Below are positions 43,093-55,537 of a DNA stretch of 64,000 nucleotides, piece by piece. This stretch comes from Bolinopsis microptera. Taxonomy: Eukaryota; Ctenophora; Tentaculata; Lobata; Bolinopsidae. Numbering within the stretch: position 1 is the first letter of the stretch; every line of letters begins with the position of its first letter. Position numbers and translations under genes: made by a program. The notes below the pieces were generated by a model. The model had not been told where the DNA came from. It was given only the letters and a program-made list of their open reading frames with translations, and ran no database searches. The DNA lies in the NCBI RefSeq assembly GCF_026151205.1, contig NC_087077.1:9353983-9417982 (forward strand). Direction: 5' to 3'.

Positions 43093-44266
43093 TAACACGA
43101 CTCCTGTCCGACAGCGACATCTGTCCGACAGCGACATCTGTCCGAATCAGGGTACCAGAAAAAAACGACATCTGTCCGAAATTGTGACCTGATTTCAATA
43201 CGACACATTTCCAATTAGAGACATGATCTAAACTGTTACTTGCTAAATTGTATACGTAACATGTCCAATTTGAGATATGATCTGAGCCATAGTTTACTAC
43301 CACAGTTTATTTTAATTTGATGTCGATAAATTGGACAATAGTTTCAATGTTATTTAAATGTTATAAATTAATTCAATATAATACAATATCACAGAATCAA
43401 ATCTAAAGCATAGTCAAATTTCCGATAGCTTTAAGGAAATCCATAGGGTTGCTGTAGTTGTCGTAATCATCTACAATTCTCTGAGGTTGTCGATCATAAC
43501 GGATCCATTTGGGTGCACGTGGCTCAGGTAGTTCCCGCCCGTCTCTTTTGGTTTTCTTCACGTCTGTAAGGGCTTGTTCTGCTTTAAGGCAATCAAGGAA
43601 TTTCCTTGATTGTGGGCTTCGAGCAGGACAGCATTGAATGGAATCCGTGATGCCAACCTTCTGCGATGTTGGATGAGCGAGGAATCCTCATCTGTGCAGC
43701 TTAACGTGTTGGACGGTCGTTTCAGCATGGTGGACAGGGTGAGTGTGGTCAGGAGTAGGAGTGATCAGTTGTCTGTCCACGGTACGGATTCGGGCTCTGC
43801 AACCGTTTCGGAAATCCGAACATTTCCAGTAGGAGGTGTCGTCTCTTCGCTTGTCGAAGACGTATCTGAAGCCATTTAGGATAGGGTTCTCCGAGCCTTG
43901 TTTGCGTCCAGGGATAAACTGAAGATTGGTTGCCATTGTGGATTGCGATAAGTGATCTCCATACTGCTGTCCTATATGTACTCATGTCCTGTGATGTGAT
44001 CGACAGCTTGTTAGGGTACGGCTAGCACGATCCTGTTCTCAACTAGTCAATCACGTATCGATGGATCAGATCTTAAGGGATCACATCAGCTTTAGAACGT
44101 CACGAGATTACCTGTGAGCTTGTGAAATGCGAATGTGAACCGAAATTACAATATGATCCGAAGTTCGGACAGATGTCGCCAAAGACGACTCCTGTCCGAC
44201 AGCGAAATCTGTCCGAAATCCCTAATTCAGCTTTCGGACAGATGTCGCTGTCGGACAGATGTCGCC
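43093..44266 (-). mobile_element. Internally deleted Mutator-like element with FLYWCH remnant (MULE-1)
   Basis: The ends are clusters of CGACATCTGTCCGA / TCGGACAGATGTCG repeats in opposite orientation (43095-43180; 44165-44266), suggesting long terminal inverted repeats. Between them the minus strand encodes a FLYWCH-type zinc finger (LNGFRYVFDKRRDDTSYWKC...GCRARI...HTHPVHH, 43936-43690), then after a large internal deletion a MULE transposase C-terminal segment (FLDCLKAEQALTD...YDRQPQRIVDDYDN...FLKAIG, about 43600-43405). The catalytic DDE core is absent. Confidence 0.7.
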
Positions 44267-45764
44267 CAATCGCTATTAGGAAAACTGCTGTGATAGACCG
44301 GAGCGCAGCAAAAAATTTAATAGCTTGTCCTGGACCGAATTCTACCAAATATTTACTACAAGTATGACACTTTTCGGATTTAGAAGGGTGCTGTCCAGAC
44401 TATGAGTATGTTAACGGTGCGCGGTGATATCATTGAAGCTAAAGTCGGCACTAAAAATTAAAGTAAATATACCTCACGCCACACACTAATTGCATACGTT
44501 TGTAATTTTATTGTCTCTTATCAGCTTGCTCCTACCCGAACGCCTAACGGAGAGATTACTTTGTTATTTTACGTATCTGACAGGTAAAAATTAATAACAA
44601 TAAATTTCACCTACTGAACGTATTCATAATAGAAAAGTTGCTAGTTTGGTTCTCCACCGTGCAATAGGATCTGTTTCACGTTCCGGTTCACTCTTTAAGA
44701 TAAAAGCCTCTAATCGATGATTTTGCCCTTATAGCTTAGTTGTACTTGTAGTGAATTCGTACGGAACGTTCACTAAAAATAGTTTGTGAACGCGTTCGCT
44801 AAAAGATTTTAACGTTTGGAACATAAGGAACGTTAAAACAGGGCCTCCCACGGATTAAACAGTTTTGTGCGGAGAAAGAAGTGAAGAGAGAACGAAGCCA
44901 AAGAGTTCTCCGACAATTGTTCCAGCCAGCCTCACCGCAGCAACGCCAACAGCAAGCAGGGACTTATTCTAATCCATGCAGCATATATACAACGCTGACC
45001 AAGAATGGACACAGGACATGCCACGGTACCACTATAATATTTGATTTGATTCTCCGTGATAGCACTAGCAGTAGCAGAATTTGCTGCTTGTAATTCCTGG
45101 GCGTTGCTAAACCTGTCATTCCGCCCTATCTGCTATAGACATATTTTTAATCGCCATAATATGTTCAATGTGTTTAACTTAATAAATGCAAAAGCCTGAG
45201 CGAGGTACCGTACCCAGGTAAATTGATCTTTCCAAGTTGAATTTGCGTTTCTGAAACCACTCTCTGCACTGGTAATTGTATTTAAAAGGGAACACAAAAT
45301 GATGAACGTGACCAAAATTATTCCCCGCGCGACGCGATAGCCGATAACTGATAAGATTCTCTTTCAGCATTCAGTTTCAGTTAATTCTGGGTAATTCGCG
45401 CGTAAAATCATATTGACACGTGTGCGTTCCATGTTCTCAGAATTAGGCAACGGTAAGTTTATAATCTTTAACTTTAACTGTTTGGAAACAGGTGTTGTTA
45501 TTTTATGCTGGGAATCCCAAAAAGTGCTTGATCGGCCAGTTCATCATTGTGTCTCGCTAAATACTTGGCTAGTTTCATTATGCTTCGACTAATCATCACT
45601 GTTGGATTGGGGATGGTATTCAACTGTTGAGGGCCTACTGTAACAGCCATTAATACGCTTATAGTTATCAAACAGCAACTAACCGATATCCAATGGGTCT
45701 CAGCCATAGATTTAGAACAATATAGGCTCAACGGTGGCTCGGAAAAGTAGGTATAATCTTCATG

Positions 45765-46515
45765 GTATGGTCTTATATATGATTTTGGTCTATTAGAACG
45801 AGTTTTAAGTGAAATATATCCTCCAGAGATGATTATGAATAAAAATAATACTTCAGTTCGTGAAACTGACTTTTTAGATATTAGTCTTACTATCACTATC
45901 AATATTTATAAGGGAAAATTTTTTTAAAAACTTTACGACAAGAGGAACGATTATAATTTTGATGTCATTAATTATCCCTATTAGATGGGAATAATCCCAA
46001 AGGCCAGTATTATGGTAAATTTATTAGTCAGTTAGTTCGTTTAGCTCGTATTAATAGTTCTTATAACAGTTTTATTTTGGATTGTAAAAATTTAGTTCGT
46101 AAACTTGCACGACAAAGTTTTAATATTGCTGCACCTTGCGCAAACGGTTTGAAATCTTTGTCGACAAGTATTTTAACATTTGGGGAAAATTTGGGATTAA
46201 TTTTACTTCGGAATATGTATTTTAGCATGACGTGTCATTCTTTTTTTTAGTTCAGTTCGTTTTCAATTTTTAATCTTAATTTTAATTTTCAGTACGTTTT
46301 ACCTAACAAAATCATTTTTTACTTTTAGCTAGCAGAATGGTTTTCAGATTGCATTAATGAACTGTGCTATGAGATGGTCCCAAGTCCAGACGCCATTTTA
46401 TTCTTTGTAATTTTCAATAACCCTGTCTAGTCATTGACTACTGATTTATGAAATCACTAATCCTTTCGATTTCTGTGCCACTAACTGCCTTGATTTCATC
46501 AGTCCCTTTAATTAT
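45765..46515 (+). pseudogene. RT C-terminal fragment inserted in left arm
   Basis: This 750-bp block is absent from the mirrored right arm. The plus strand can be read, with stops, as a segment with TSVRETDFLDISL, LYDKRNDYNFDVINYPY and YGKFISQLVRLARINSSY, which I recognise as a frequent tail next to RT domains of some metazoan retroelements. I cannot name the clade. It is a decayed fragment. Confidence 0.5.
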
Positions 46516-47094
46516 ATTGATAGGTTCATGCGCAAATTTACCTAGTTTAGCCGTCATTAATTAGGTACAGACCACTGAAAATAGTTTGTGAACGCGTTCG
46601 CTAAAAGATTTTAACGTTCGCAACATAATGGTAAAGGAACGTTAATCAGATTTAAAATATCAACACGTCGACACGCCATCGTTTCCCGCAATTTTACATG
46701 TTCTAGATGAGTTAGGAGAGTTTTAGCGCGCATGCATGCACGTTTCACTTTTCAGGCCCTAAAACTCCGCTATATAGTGTTTCTGGATAGAAGTCGACTA
46801 TTTATGCTCAATTCTCGAGCCGATAATAGTCTTGCTTAGATTCTCAGACAATAGTCTTAAGATTCCAGTTGGTTTCATTGGTGTAATTTATTACAAATAT
46901 TATCTGTTCGCCTTAAAGTTAGCAAATTTTGCTTTTCGCAATTGAAACTATAAAAGCGATATGATTAGTCTTGCCAACAAAAGGTGGCTCGAGCTCCATT
47001 CCCCCCTACATTCAGTAGGGTTTTGTGTTCACCCGGCTTATATATCAGGGATTTGATCAACACACGAATCAGGATGTCTGGAAGGAGTTTCAGC

Positions 47095-47519
47095 AGTATC
47101 GAGATAGCCCGACCACTGTCCGCGGACAACTGTCCACGAACACCTGTCTACCAGATCATTACTGCATAATGACAGTATCCCCTGAATCAAGCAGGGTTCA
47201 CATCATCCCCTGAATCAAGCAGGGTTCACATCATCCCCTGAATCAAGCAGGGTTCACATCATGGCACGCGAATTTCAATCAGCGGTGGTGTCAAGGCTTA
47301 TTAAACGATTAAGCAACCTTACGGGAGGCGGTGGGTCCATTAATTTCGTCCATTAGACAGAAGAGTACCATGTCAGGAATTGGAATAGCTGTTGTTGTTG
47401 TTGTTGATGATGGCAACTGATAATACTTCACCAAAAACGAACGACTTATATACCACATTTTAATCGTAATCATTTATTTCATTGAGCAATCAATATTATT
47501 CTACTACTTGGAAGGAGTT
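47095..47519. mobile_element. 415-bp insertion with long target duplication in left arm
   Basis: GGAAGGAGTTTC occurs at both borders (47080-47091 and 47510-47521), while the right arm has it once, so this block inserted after the arms formed. It contains three tandem 28-bp units (CATCCCCTGAATCAAGCAGG...) at 47176-47262 and a (GTT)n tract near 47390. A 12-bp duplication suggests target-primed retroposition, but I recognise no family. Confidence 0.6.
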
Positions 47520-47590
47520 TCTAGATGTCATGGACACGTGGTGTGACGGCGCAACAAAGAAGAAGATACTTTAATTTCGCAGTACACGTT

Positions 47591-47821
47591 CTACCGAGAG
47601 AAAAGAGGCTTATTCTCTACTGACGCTGCCTCAAGTTTTAGCCAAGATTCTGACGGTCCAGTCTCTTGGTGGAGCAACTTCGGTTGAGAGGTACCCGAAC
47701 TATAACAGAGTTTTCCAATGAAAGCGCTGTCGCAATCGACATCAGCCTCACCCTGTGAGACGAATTGGAGCTTGTACGACTGGGTGATAAACAAAAAAAG
47801 AAACCGCCCCACAGTTAACAA
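47591..47821 (-). CDS. Paired arm ORF X, left copy (unrecognised)
   Basis: 76 codons, mirrored by a plus-strand ORF at 54487-54696 in the right arm with few differences (for example GRFLF versus RRFLF). Features: a hydrophobic FLFLFIT start, an acidic VSQGEADVDCDSAF segment, no recognised domain. The two copies may be similar only because the arms are recent duplicates, so coding status is doubtful. Confidence 0.25.
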   Translation of the reverse strand: MLTVGRFLFLFITQSYKLQFVSQGEADVDCDSAFIGKLCYSSGTSQPKLLHQETGPSESWLKLEAASVENKPLFSR

Positions 47822-48423
47822 GCAGCGAGACCTTATTAATATTATTATTTATGTTATTATATTTATGTTATTATATTTATGTTAACACAAGTTTGCGTCT
47901 TATGAAAAATTCACGAATTAAGGAGCAATAATTTTATTATTATTTGCTTATTGCTATACTAGTGACTTATTTTTATTCATTGTTGTTTATTTACTGTCTA
48001 ATTCCGACAACATAGTTTTATCTCATTGTATCCATTTAAAGTTAAAAACGGACATTAAAATGAACGCTCGGAGCCCGGAGGCATTCAAACGTTTACCTAC
48101 GGGCGTTGACTTGAACGTAAATGGGCAGACTATTTAACTTTAAGGTTAAACGGATATTAATATATACATATATGTACGCTATGCCCTAGCTGGGGCCTCT
48201 TCTCAGACTCTCGAGCGTTCAATTTGAATTGGTGTCGATTCAAAATTAAAGTTAATTAAAGTTCAATAAGATAAACTTATCATTGCTGGTTTGATTTTGG
48301 AACCTTCTCTAGACCTAGTAATTTTGGATTCGTAAGTTATGTGCGAGAATAGCTTCCCAGTCCCACGTCAAAGTGATTTATAGATTATCCTTATTTTTAA
48401 GGGAATCGTTAGGTATTCGTATA

Positions 48424-48916
48424 GTAGTAGTAAATCTTTCAAAGTACGAAATATCTCTTTAAAAGAGCATCCTAGGCACCTTATAGATATCAAAACGCAT
48501 AAAAAAGAAAACAAAAACATCAACCATCTTCTAACTTCTTCCACTCCTCCCTATCTAAAGCTAAAAATCTAAGGTCTTCGAAATCAGTCAAATTCTTAAG
48601 TCTAATATCAAGATTTCTACTAGTCAAGTCTTTTCTAATAACATCTAATAAGTTTAAACATGGTCTACCCCGTCTCCCTTCCATAAAAATATCAGAATTT
48701 ATAGCAAATAACATAGAGGTGTATGCTGGTGAGTCTTCCTGTCCTCTTAAGATATGTCCTAACATTCTCCATCGAAACTTAGAGACTCTCACAGACAAGG
48801 GAGTGACATAACAACGAGCATAGAGTGGCTCATTAGAAATAACCCCAGTAGGCCATCTGATGTTGAGGATTCTTCGGAGGTGTTTGCGATGAGCAATATC
48901 AAGTTCATTCAACGAA
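48424..48916 (-). pseudogene. RTE-type LINE C-terminal fragment in left arm
   Basis: 130 open codons (48520-48912) encode the endonuclease/RT tail common in RTE and related LINEs: LRRILNIRWPTGVISNEPLY, SKFRWRMLGHILRGQ, RRGRPCLNLLDVIRKDL and DREEWKKL. The right arm lacks this block, so it inserted after arm duplication. It is 5'-truncated with no RT core. Confidence 0.75.
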
Positions 48917-49690
48917 GTATAGTTTTATTATTACACGTACGTGACCAATACCTATTATTCCCCGCGCGATGTTATTACAAATTAGATTCTCTTTCACTTT
49001 GATCAGTTTCTTTCAAAAACAGATTCGCGCGTCAAATATATTTAGTTTGCGCGCTTTTGGTACTCCCAAAAGTACGTCAAAATGCAATTCTGTGAATTGC
49101 ATTATTATAAATTTATAGTCATAGGTAATAGGCTCCATGTCATTGTCCACAGGACTGGTCACCGTTAACCTTGTTTAACTTAAACTGGTCGGAAAACGCG
49201 GATGTGTTATGAAAAATAATGTTTATCGCTTTGCCATTCGGCCGGTAGAATTAGATCAGAAAATCATGCGGATACCGATAAGACGATAAAACAGTTATCG
49301 AATTTTATACCTTTACCTAAGGCTAATGGTGATGCAACGCTAATGGAATACCTTGATCAGAAAGAAGTAAGAACTTTTGCTTTTGGCAAATCTAACAACC
49401 ACGGAAATTTTCAGCGACATCAACGCTAAAATCGGAAACGATTTTCACTTCAAGATCTACTTAGAGAAAGTAATGACATGTCGGTGGGGATCGCGACGTG
49501 ATACAAGTAGTATAGTATGGTATCTACCTTAAGTTATGGAACTGCTGAAGGTAATTCGTTAGAAGGCTTACATCTCGATCCCGGGGTGCGGATAGAAGAA
49601 AAACATTATTTATAGTCTTGGACACTTATAACTAGCTGATAGCACAGACTACGTTTTTGTTAGGAAGAATTAGGGTCCGCAAAAGATGAC

Positions 49691-50255
49691 AGTCAGGATA
49701 AGTTCTATGTCTGTCATGTACAATATATTATTATAGGAGAAACACTATTGTATAGAGAATATGCTATAGAAAGATATCATGTACATAAAGGTAAGTATAC
49801 TTATTGGTAGAATTGTGGAACACAACAAGAAAATTGAGAATAATCTTGTGCGAGGGTAGGGACCCAGATGGCGTTTCTAACCCAAATAAACTTTAAGGAG
49901 ACTTCTCATCAGTAGCCGCACCTCCTTAATCGGTTTCTGAACTGGAATTATATGGGCTTCCAGACGGCCAGACCGAGTATTACCATCCCATCCTTCTAGA
50001 GTTCATCACAAGTAGCACCCACCTTGAAGATCTTTGACACCCAGACACACCCCATTGGCGAACAAACTTTGGATATAATCTTACATGCTCCCGAAGGAAT
50101 CCCTGGTTTATGGTCTTTCTCCTCGTCACCAGCACTTTCGCTAGAGTCACCAGCCCTTTCACTGGAGTCATCAGCCCAATCATTGAAGTGTACAGAAGTA
50201 CAGTTGTGTGTTAGATCAATTTCTTGGTCTAACATTTAATACTAATTCGTGCGTA
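49691..50255. other. Central spacer of the foldback, left part
   Basis: No mirrored partner seen. The minus strand 49996-50235 reads as an acidic peptide (DWADDSSERAGDSSESAGDE) followed by a Cys-containing segment; no family is recognised and only about 80 codons are open. Probably remnant transposon sequence. Confidence 0.3.
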
Positions 50256-51002
50256 CCTTATCGGACCTTATTTGGACGGACATTACTTGAACGCTGGAGG
50301 CCCTAGCGTTCATCTTAATGTCCGTTCAAATAAAGTCCGTTGAAATGTTTTCAAAAACTTTTCCATTTCGAACTTTTTACCCAGAATATGACAACTATGA
50401 GAACTTTATTGTGCCGTAAGTTAACGACGGAAAGGTTCTCCTTGGTCTGCCGGAGGCACAGAAAACTCTACTAGTATATGATGTTTTCAAGGGTCACTTG
50501 GAGGAAAAAGTCGACGAGTTCATATTACTGAGAGGATGTAATGAAACAGTGCTAGGAAAGCTCCACGTGATGTTAAGGTTAACCTTAAGTTGTCTAAGAT
50601 AAAAACCACTTCACGCCGAATGGCTTGTAAAAGTTAACACTGAAATGCAGGACCGGGGTAGTTTGATAAAAAAGGTTTCCACAAAGCTAGAAATCACTGA
50701 TGCTTGTTTAAGCATGGACTATTTCATGCACGAAAACCTATTTAATGAAGATGATATGTGATATTAGACACTAGCGCTGATCATGTACACATATTTTAAC
50801 ATATTTACTGCTTAATGACTGCTATTCTTACTTACTGTATAAAAAATGGATTAAAAAATCATTTGCTGAAATTTAAAAAAAGTCAAAAATTGAAAAAAAT
50901 TCGGATTTTTGATGGTTTTGAATGCCTTCGAGCGTTCATATTAATGTCCGTTCACAATTATGTCCGTTCATGTAATGTCCGTCCAAATAAGGTCCGATAA
51001 GG
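50256..51002 (+). mobile_element. pogo/Tigger-like element with decayed DDE transposase
   Basis: TIRs of about 40 bp (CCTTATCGGACCTTATTTGG at the left, its complement at the right) with TA on both sides. The plus strand 50440-50760 still reads, with one in-frame stop and a truncated start, as the C-terminal part of a DDE_1 transposase: LLVYDVFKGHLEEKVDEFIL, RLTLSCL, KPLHAEWLVKVNTEM and KLEITDACLSM. The catalytic N-terminal half is lost. Partial ends of the same family (TTTAATGTCCG...) occur near 48045, 54250 and 58640. Confidence 0.75.
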
Positions 51003-51949
51003 TAAAATCAAATTCGCACGTGTGCACTCAATGCAGTTCTGGTCACGTACCGGTAACTTTAGTCTTTAACTTAAACTGTTTGGAAAACAGATGTGTACAT
51101 GAAATATATTAATGTTTATCAGCCGGTAAAGTATTTGGAGGGAAAAATCTCACATACACCAGACGAAAAATTTGAATGATTGGAGTTACTTTTACTTATC
51201 ATGTCTAAATATTAATAAGGTTTACTGGCTCAGTTTTTGAATGTATGGGAATGAAAATAATTTCACTCGAATTTCGACAGATCTTATACTAACTTGACTG
51301 TACTTGTAGCAAACCGCATGACGTTTATTGATCATCAACTTTCAATAGTTCAAAGGTATTTTCATCCATAATTAATGATGACACATATATCTGTTAATGC
51401 TCGATACTTCATTCCGTGTACTATACAGTGTACACAATTACGTAGAGATGCTGTACTGATAGACATTGCGGATGCTGACCATTATACGATAATGAGACTA
51501 ACATATTTTTTCATTAAATACCTAAATTATTAGCATTTAAAATATTTTCTGCTGACACGTGCATGCACGCGCGCTAAAACTCTTCTAACTCATCTAGAAC
51601 AAGTAAAATTGCGGGAAACGATGGCGTGTCGACGTGTTAATATTTCAAATCTGATTAACTTTCCTTTACCTTATGTTCCGAACGTTAAATCTTTTAGCGA
51701 ACGCGTTCACAAACTATTTTTAGTGAACGTTCCGTACGTTCACTACAACTAAGCCGGGTGTCTATCAAAGTAAATACTCATACTTTGACAATGACATCAT
51801 ATTTGCGGACCCTAATTCTTCCTAACAAAAACGTAGTCTGTGCTATCAGCTAGTTATAAGTGTCCAAGACTATAAATAATGTTTTTCTTCTATCCGCACC
51901 CCGGGATCGAGATGTAAGCCTTCTAACGAATTACCTTCAGCAGTTCGGT

Positions 51950-53328
51950 TCACGTACTGTAGTGCGACACGTACTCTAGTGCGACATGTACCCTAGTGCG
52001 AAACCTCCAAGATCGACACTGTCGCAGTAGAGTACGCTACCTGGATCGTAGTGCGACACGTACCCTAGTGCGACAGAGAAATTTCAAGGCCGACACTGTC
52101 GCACTACAGTGCGCTACCTGGACTGTAGTGCGACACGAACTAAAGTGCGACAAAACACTTTACGCAATAAAAATTTGACTTTCCATTTTAAGTTTTAATG
52201 ACAAGAGTGTAGTCGTGTATGAGTAAATATGGGGTTAAATATAAAATCAAAGATTACAATCCACGAAGATTAGGTCCACGAAGATTTATAGGTCCACGAA
52301 GGCAATAGCACCGATCATCTTAAAGTACTTCCGTATTGCTGAGTTCTCTGCGTTGTATTCCGGGACTAGGTCATGTTGCCGCATCTTCCTCCAAAGTGCT
52401 TGCTTGTGGTGGAAGAAGCATCCTCTCTTGGTAGTATACAGGTTGTCTCCACAGCGTTTATCATGGCTCTCTCGTAATCACTCATGACAGATTGAGGGTC
52501 GACTCCAAAAGCAAGGAGCTCATCCAAGAGGGCTTCATAATGTCCAACAGCATCAGCAATTAGGTGTTTCGTAGGGAGGTCAGTATCGGAAGCTTTCCGT
52601 TTCATATGCTGCTTTGCTGTGTGGACAGAGTTTGCTGCAGGAGTAGGAGGGTGGGAATAAGTCTTCGTACTGGTCACAGTAGTGTCGTTCATCAGACTGA
52701 GACGTCCGGAGCAGATCTTCCCAGTGGATCGCCAGTAGGTCCTGTCGTCGCGCTTCTAATTATCCAGGCAGTAGCGGTATCCGTCGTGGATAACGTTTCT
52801 TGAACCAGTAGTGCGTCCAGGAATGGAGGTGATTGAAGAATACATGTTGATGTTGTTCGATGCTTTGGTAGAATCATCGTGACTTTATATATGGCCCAAG
52901 AATATGAACTTGTTATCCAAATCGGAGATATACCTTCATACGATACGTGTGATAGGAATGAGGATCATATGCTGCTTAAGAGTTACCCGGTGGATCACAC
53001 ACTGCATACGTGGCTTGAACTGACCCGAAGGAATTGTGATCAGTGGATCACTTCGAAACACGTGATGTGAACCGACGAATCGTATTCGCAAGATCAATTC
53101 GAAATAAGTGACGTGAACCGACCCGACGAATCACTTAATGGTCCATAAGAAGGATAGGATGTGACCTGAGCTTGGAAATAAGTCAGGATATTTTGTCGCA
53201 GTAGAGTACGCTACCTGGATGGTAGTGCGACACGTGTACCCTAGTGCGACAGAGGGTGTTTTTGTCGGACTTCGCACTAGAGTACGTGTCGCATTACAGT
53301 ACGTGTCGCACTACAGTAAGATTACCCT
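51950..53328 (-). mobile_element. Internally deleted Mutator-like element with FLYWCH remnant (MULE-2)
   Basis: Subterminal arrays of GTGCGACACGTAC and TAGTGCGACA motifs in opposite orientation (51955-52150; 53195-53325) form the ends; the mirrored left arm is uninterrupted at this point. The minus strand encodes a FLYWCH finger with one in-frame stop (DGYRYCLDN, stop, KRDDRTYWRSTGKICSGRL...YSHPPTP, about 52820-52620), an AAKQHMKRKA-type basic helix, and after a deletion the MULE core piece GVDPQSVMSDYERAMINAV, then in another frame GCFFHHKQALWRKM (52440-52380). Non-functional; about half the transposase is missing. Confidence 0.75.
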
Positions 53329-54486
53329 TTCTCTAAGTAGATCTTGAAGTGAAAATCGTTTCCGATTTTACTTTTAGCGTTGATGTCGCTGAAAATTTCC
53401 GTGGTTTTTAGATTTGCCAAAAGCAAAAGTTCTTACTTCTTTCTGATCAAGGTATTCCATTAGCGTTGCATCACCATTAGCCTTAGGTAAAGGTATAAAA
53501 TTCGATAACTGTTTTATCGTCTGATCGGTATCCGCATGATTTTCTGATCTAATTCTACCGGCCGAATGGCAAAGCGATAAACATTATTTTTCATAACACA
53601 TCCGCGTTTTCCAACCAGTTTAAGTTAAACAAGGTTAACGGTGACCAGTCCTGTGGACAATGACATGGAGCCTATTACCTATGACTATAAATTTATAATA
53701 ATGCAATTCACAGAATTGCATTTTGACGTACTTTTGGGAGTACCAAAAGCGCGCAAACTAAATATATTTGACGCGCGAATCTGTTTTTGAAAGAAACTGA
53801 TCAAAGTGAAAGAGAATCTAATTTGTAATAACATCGCGCGGGGAATAATAGGTATTGGTCACGTACATGTAATAATAAAACTATACTATAAGTATACGAA
53901 TACCTAACGATTCCCTTAAAAATAAGGATAATCTATAAATCACTTTGACGTGGGACTGGGAAGCTATTCTCGCACATAACTTACGAATCCAAAATTACTA
54001 GGTCTAGAGAAGGTTCCAAAATCAAACCAGCAATGATAAGTTTATCTTATTGAACTTTAATTAACTTTAATTTTGAATCGACACCAATTCAAATTGAACG
54101 CTCGAGAGTCTGAGAAGAGGCCCCAGCTAGGGCATAGCGTACATATATTAATATCCGTTTAACCTTAAAGTTAAATAGTTTGCCCATTTACGTTCAAGTC
54201 AACGCCCGTACGTAAACGTTTGAATGCCTCCGGGCTCCGAGCGTTCATTTTAATGTCCGTTTTTAACTTTAAATGGATACAATGAGATAAAACTATGTTG
54301 TCGGAATTAGACAGTAAATAAACAATAATGAATAAAAATAAGTCACTAGTATAGCAATAAGCAAATAATAATAAAATTATTGCTCCTTAATTCGTGAATT
54401 TTTCATAAGACGCAAACTTGTGTTAACATAAATATAATAACATAAATATAATAACATAAATAATAATATTAATAAGGTCTCGCTGC

Positions 54487-54696
54487 TTGTTAACTGTGAG
54501 GCGGTTTCTTTTTTTGTTTATCACCCAGTCGTACAAGCTCCAATTCGTCTCACAGGGTGAGGCTGATGTCGATTGCGACAGCGCTTTCATTGGAAAACTC
54601 TGTAGTTCGGGTACCTCTCAACCGAAGTTGCTCCACCAAGAGACTGGACCGTCAGAATCTTGGCTAAAACTTGAGGCAGCGTCAGTAGAGAAATGA
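54487..54696 (+). CDS. Paired arm ORF X, right copy (unrecognised)
   Basis: 69 codons, mirror of 47591-47821; same hydrophobic start and LHQETGPSESWLKLEAASVE end. No domain recognised. Confidence 0.25.
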   Translation: MLTVRRFLFLFITQSYKLQFVSQGEADVDCDSAFIGKLCSSGTSQPKLLHQETGPSESWLKLEAASVEK

Positions 54697-55309
54697 GAAT
54701 AAGCCTCTTTTCTCTCGGTAGAACGTGTACTGCGAAATTAAAGTATCTTCTTCTTTGTTGCGCCGTCACACCACGTGTCCATGACATCTAGAAACTCCTT
54801 CCAGACATCCTGATTCGTGTGTTTATCATATCCCTGATATATAAGCCAGGTGAACACAAAACCCTACTGAATGTAGGGGGGAATGGAGCTCGAGCCACCT
54901 TTTGTTGGCAAGACTAATCATATCGCTTTTATAGTTTCAATTGCGAAAAGCAAAATTTGCTAACTTTAAGGTGAACAGATAATATTTGTAATAAATTACA
55001 CCGATGAAACCAACAGGAATCTTAAGACTATTGTCTGAAAATCTAAGCAAGACTATTATCGGCTCGAGAATTGAGCATAAATAGTCGACTTCTATCCAGA
55101 AACCTAGGAGAATCAGGGGACATCCTGTTGTCAATTTATGGGAGGCCGACTTTACTGCTTTGATCACAGACGTCCGATACAGCAGCGGAAGCGCAAGATC
55201 TGCTGATGAGCAATTCCGTCGGTCTGTACCTAATCAATGACGGCTAAACTAGGTAAATTTGCGCATGAACCTTTCAATATTATAGATTATACTTTTCCGA
55301 GCCACCGAA

Positions 55310-55537
55310 TTGAGCCTGTATTGTTCTATGGCTGAGACCCATTGGATATCGGTTAGTAGCTGTCTGAAAACTATAAGCGTATTAATGGCTGTTACAGTAG
55401 GCTCTCAACAGTTGAATACCATCCCCAAGCCAACAGTGATGATTAGTCGAAGCATAATGAAACTAGCCAAGTATTTAGCGAGACACAATGATGAACTGGC
55501 CGATCAAGCACTTTTTGGGATTCCCAACATAAAATAA
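55310..55537 (+). CDS. Paired arm ORF Y, right copy (unrecognised)
   Basis: 75 codons with an ETHWISVSSCLKTISVLMAV hydrophobic segment and an amphipathic SRSIMKLAKYLARHNDELAD end. The mirrored left-arm copy (minus strand within 45498-45725) differs at a handful of residues and shares the stop. No homology recognised; possibly a fragment of an element-encoded protein. Confidence 0.25.
   Translation: MSLYCSMAETHWISVSSCLKTISVLMAVTVGSQQLNTIPKPTVMISRSIMKLAKYLARHNDELADQALFGIPNIK

Noticed and set aside
47176-47262. Three tandem 28-bp units as a possible CRISPR array
   Set aside because: The units are contiguous, with no spacers, and the genome is an animal one.
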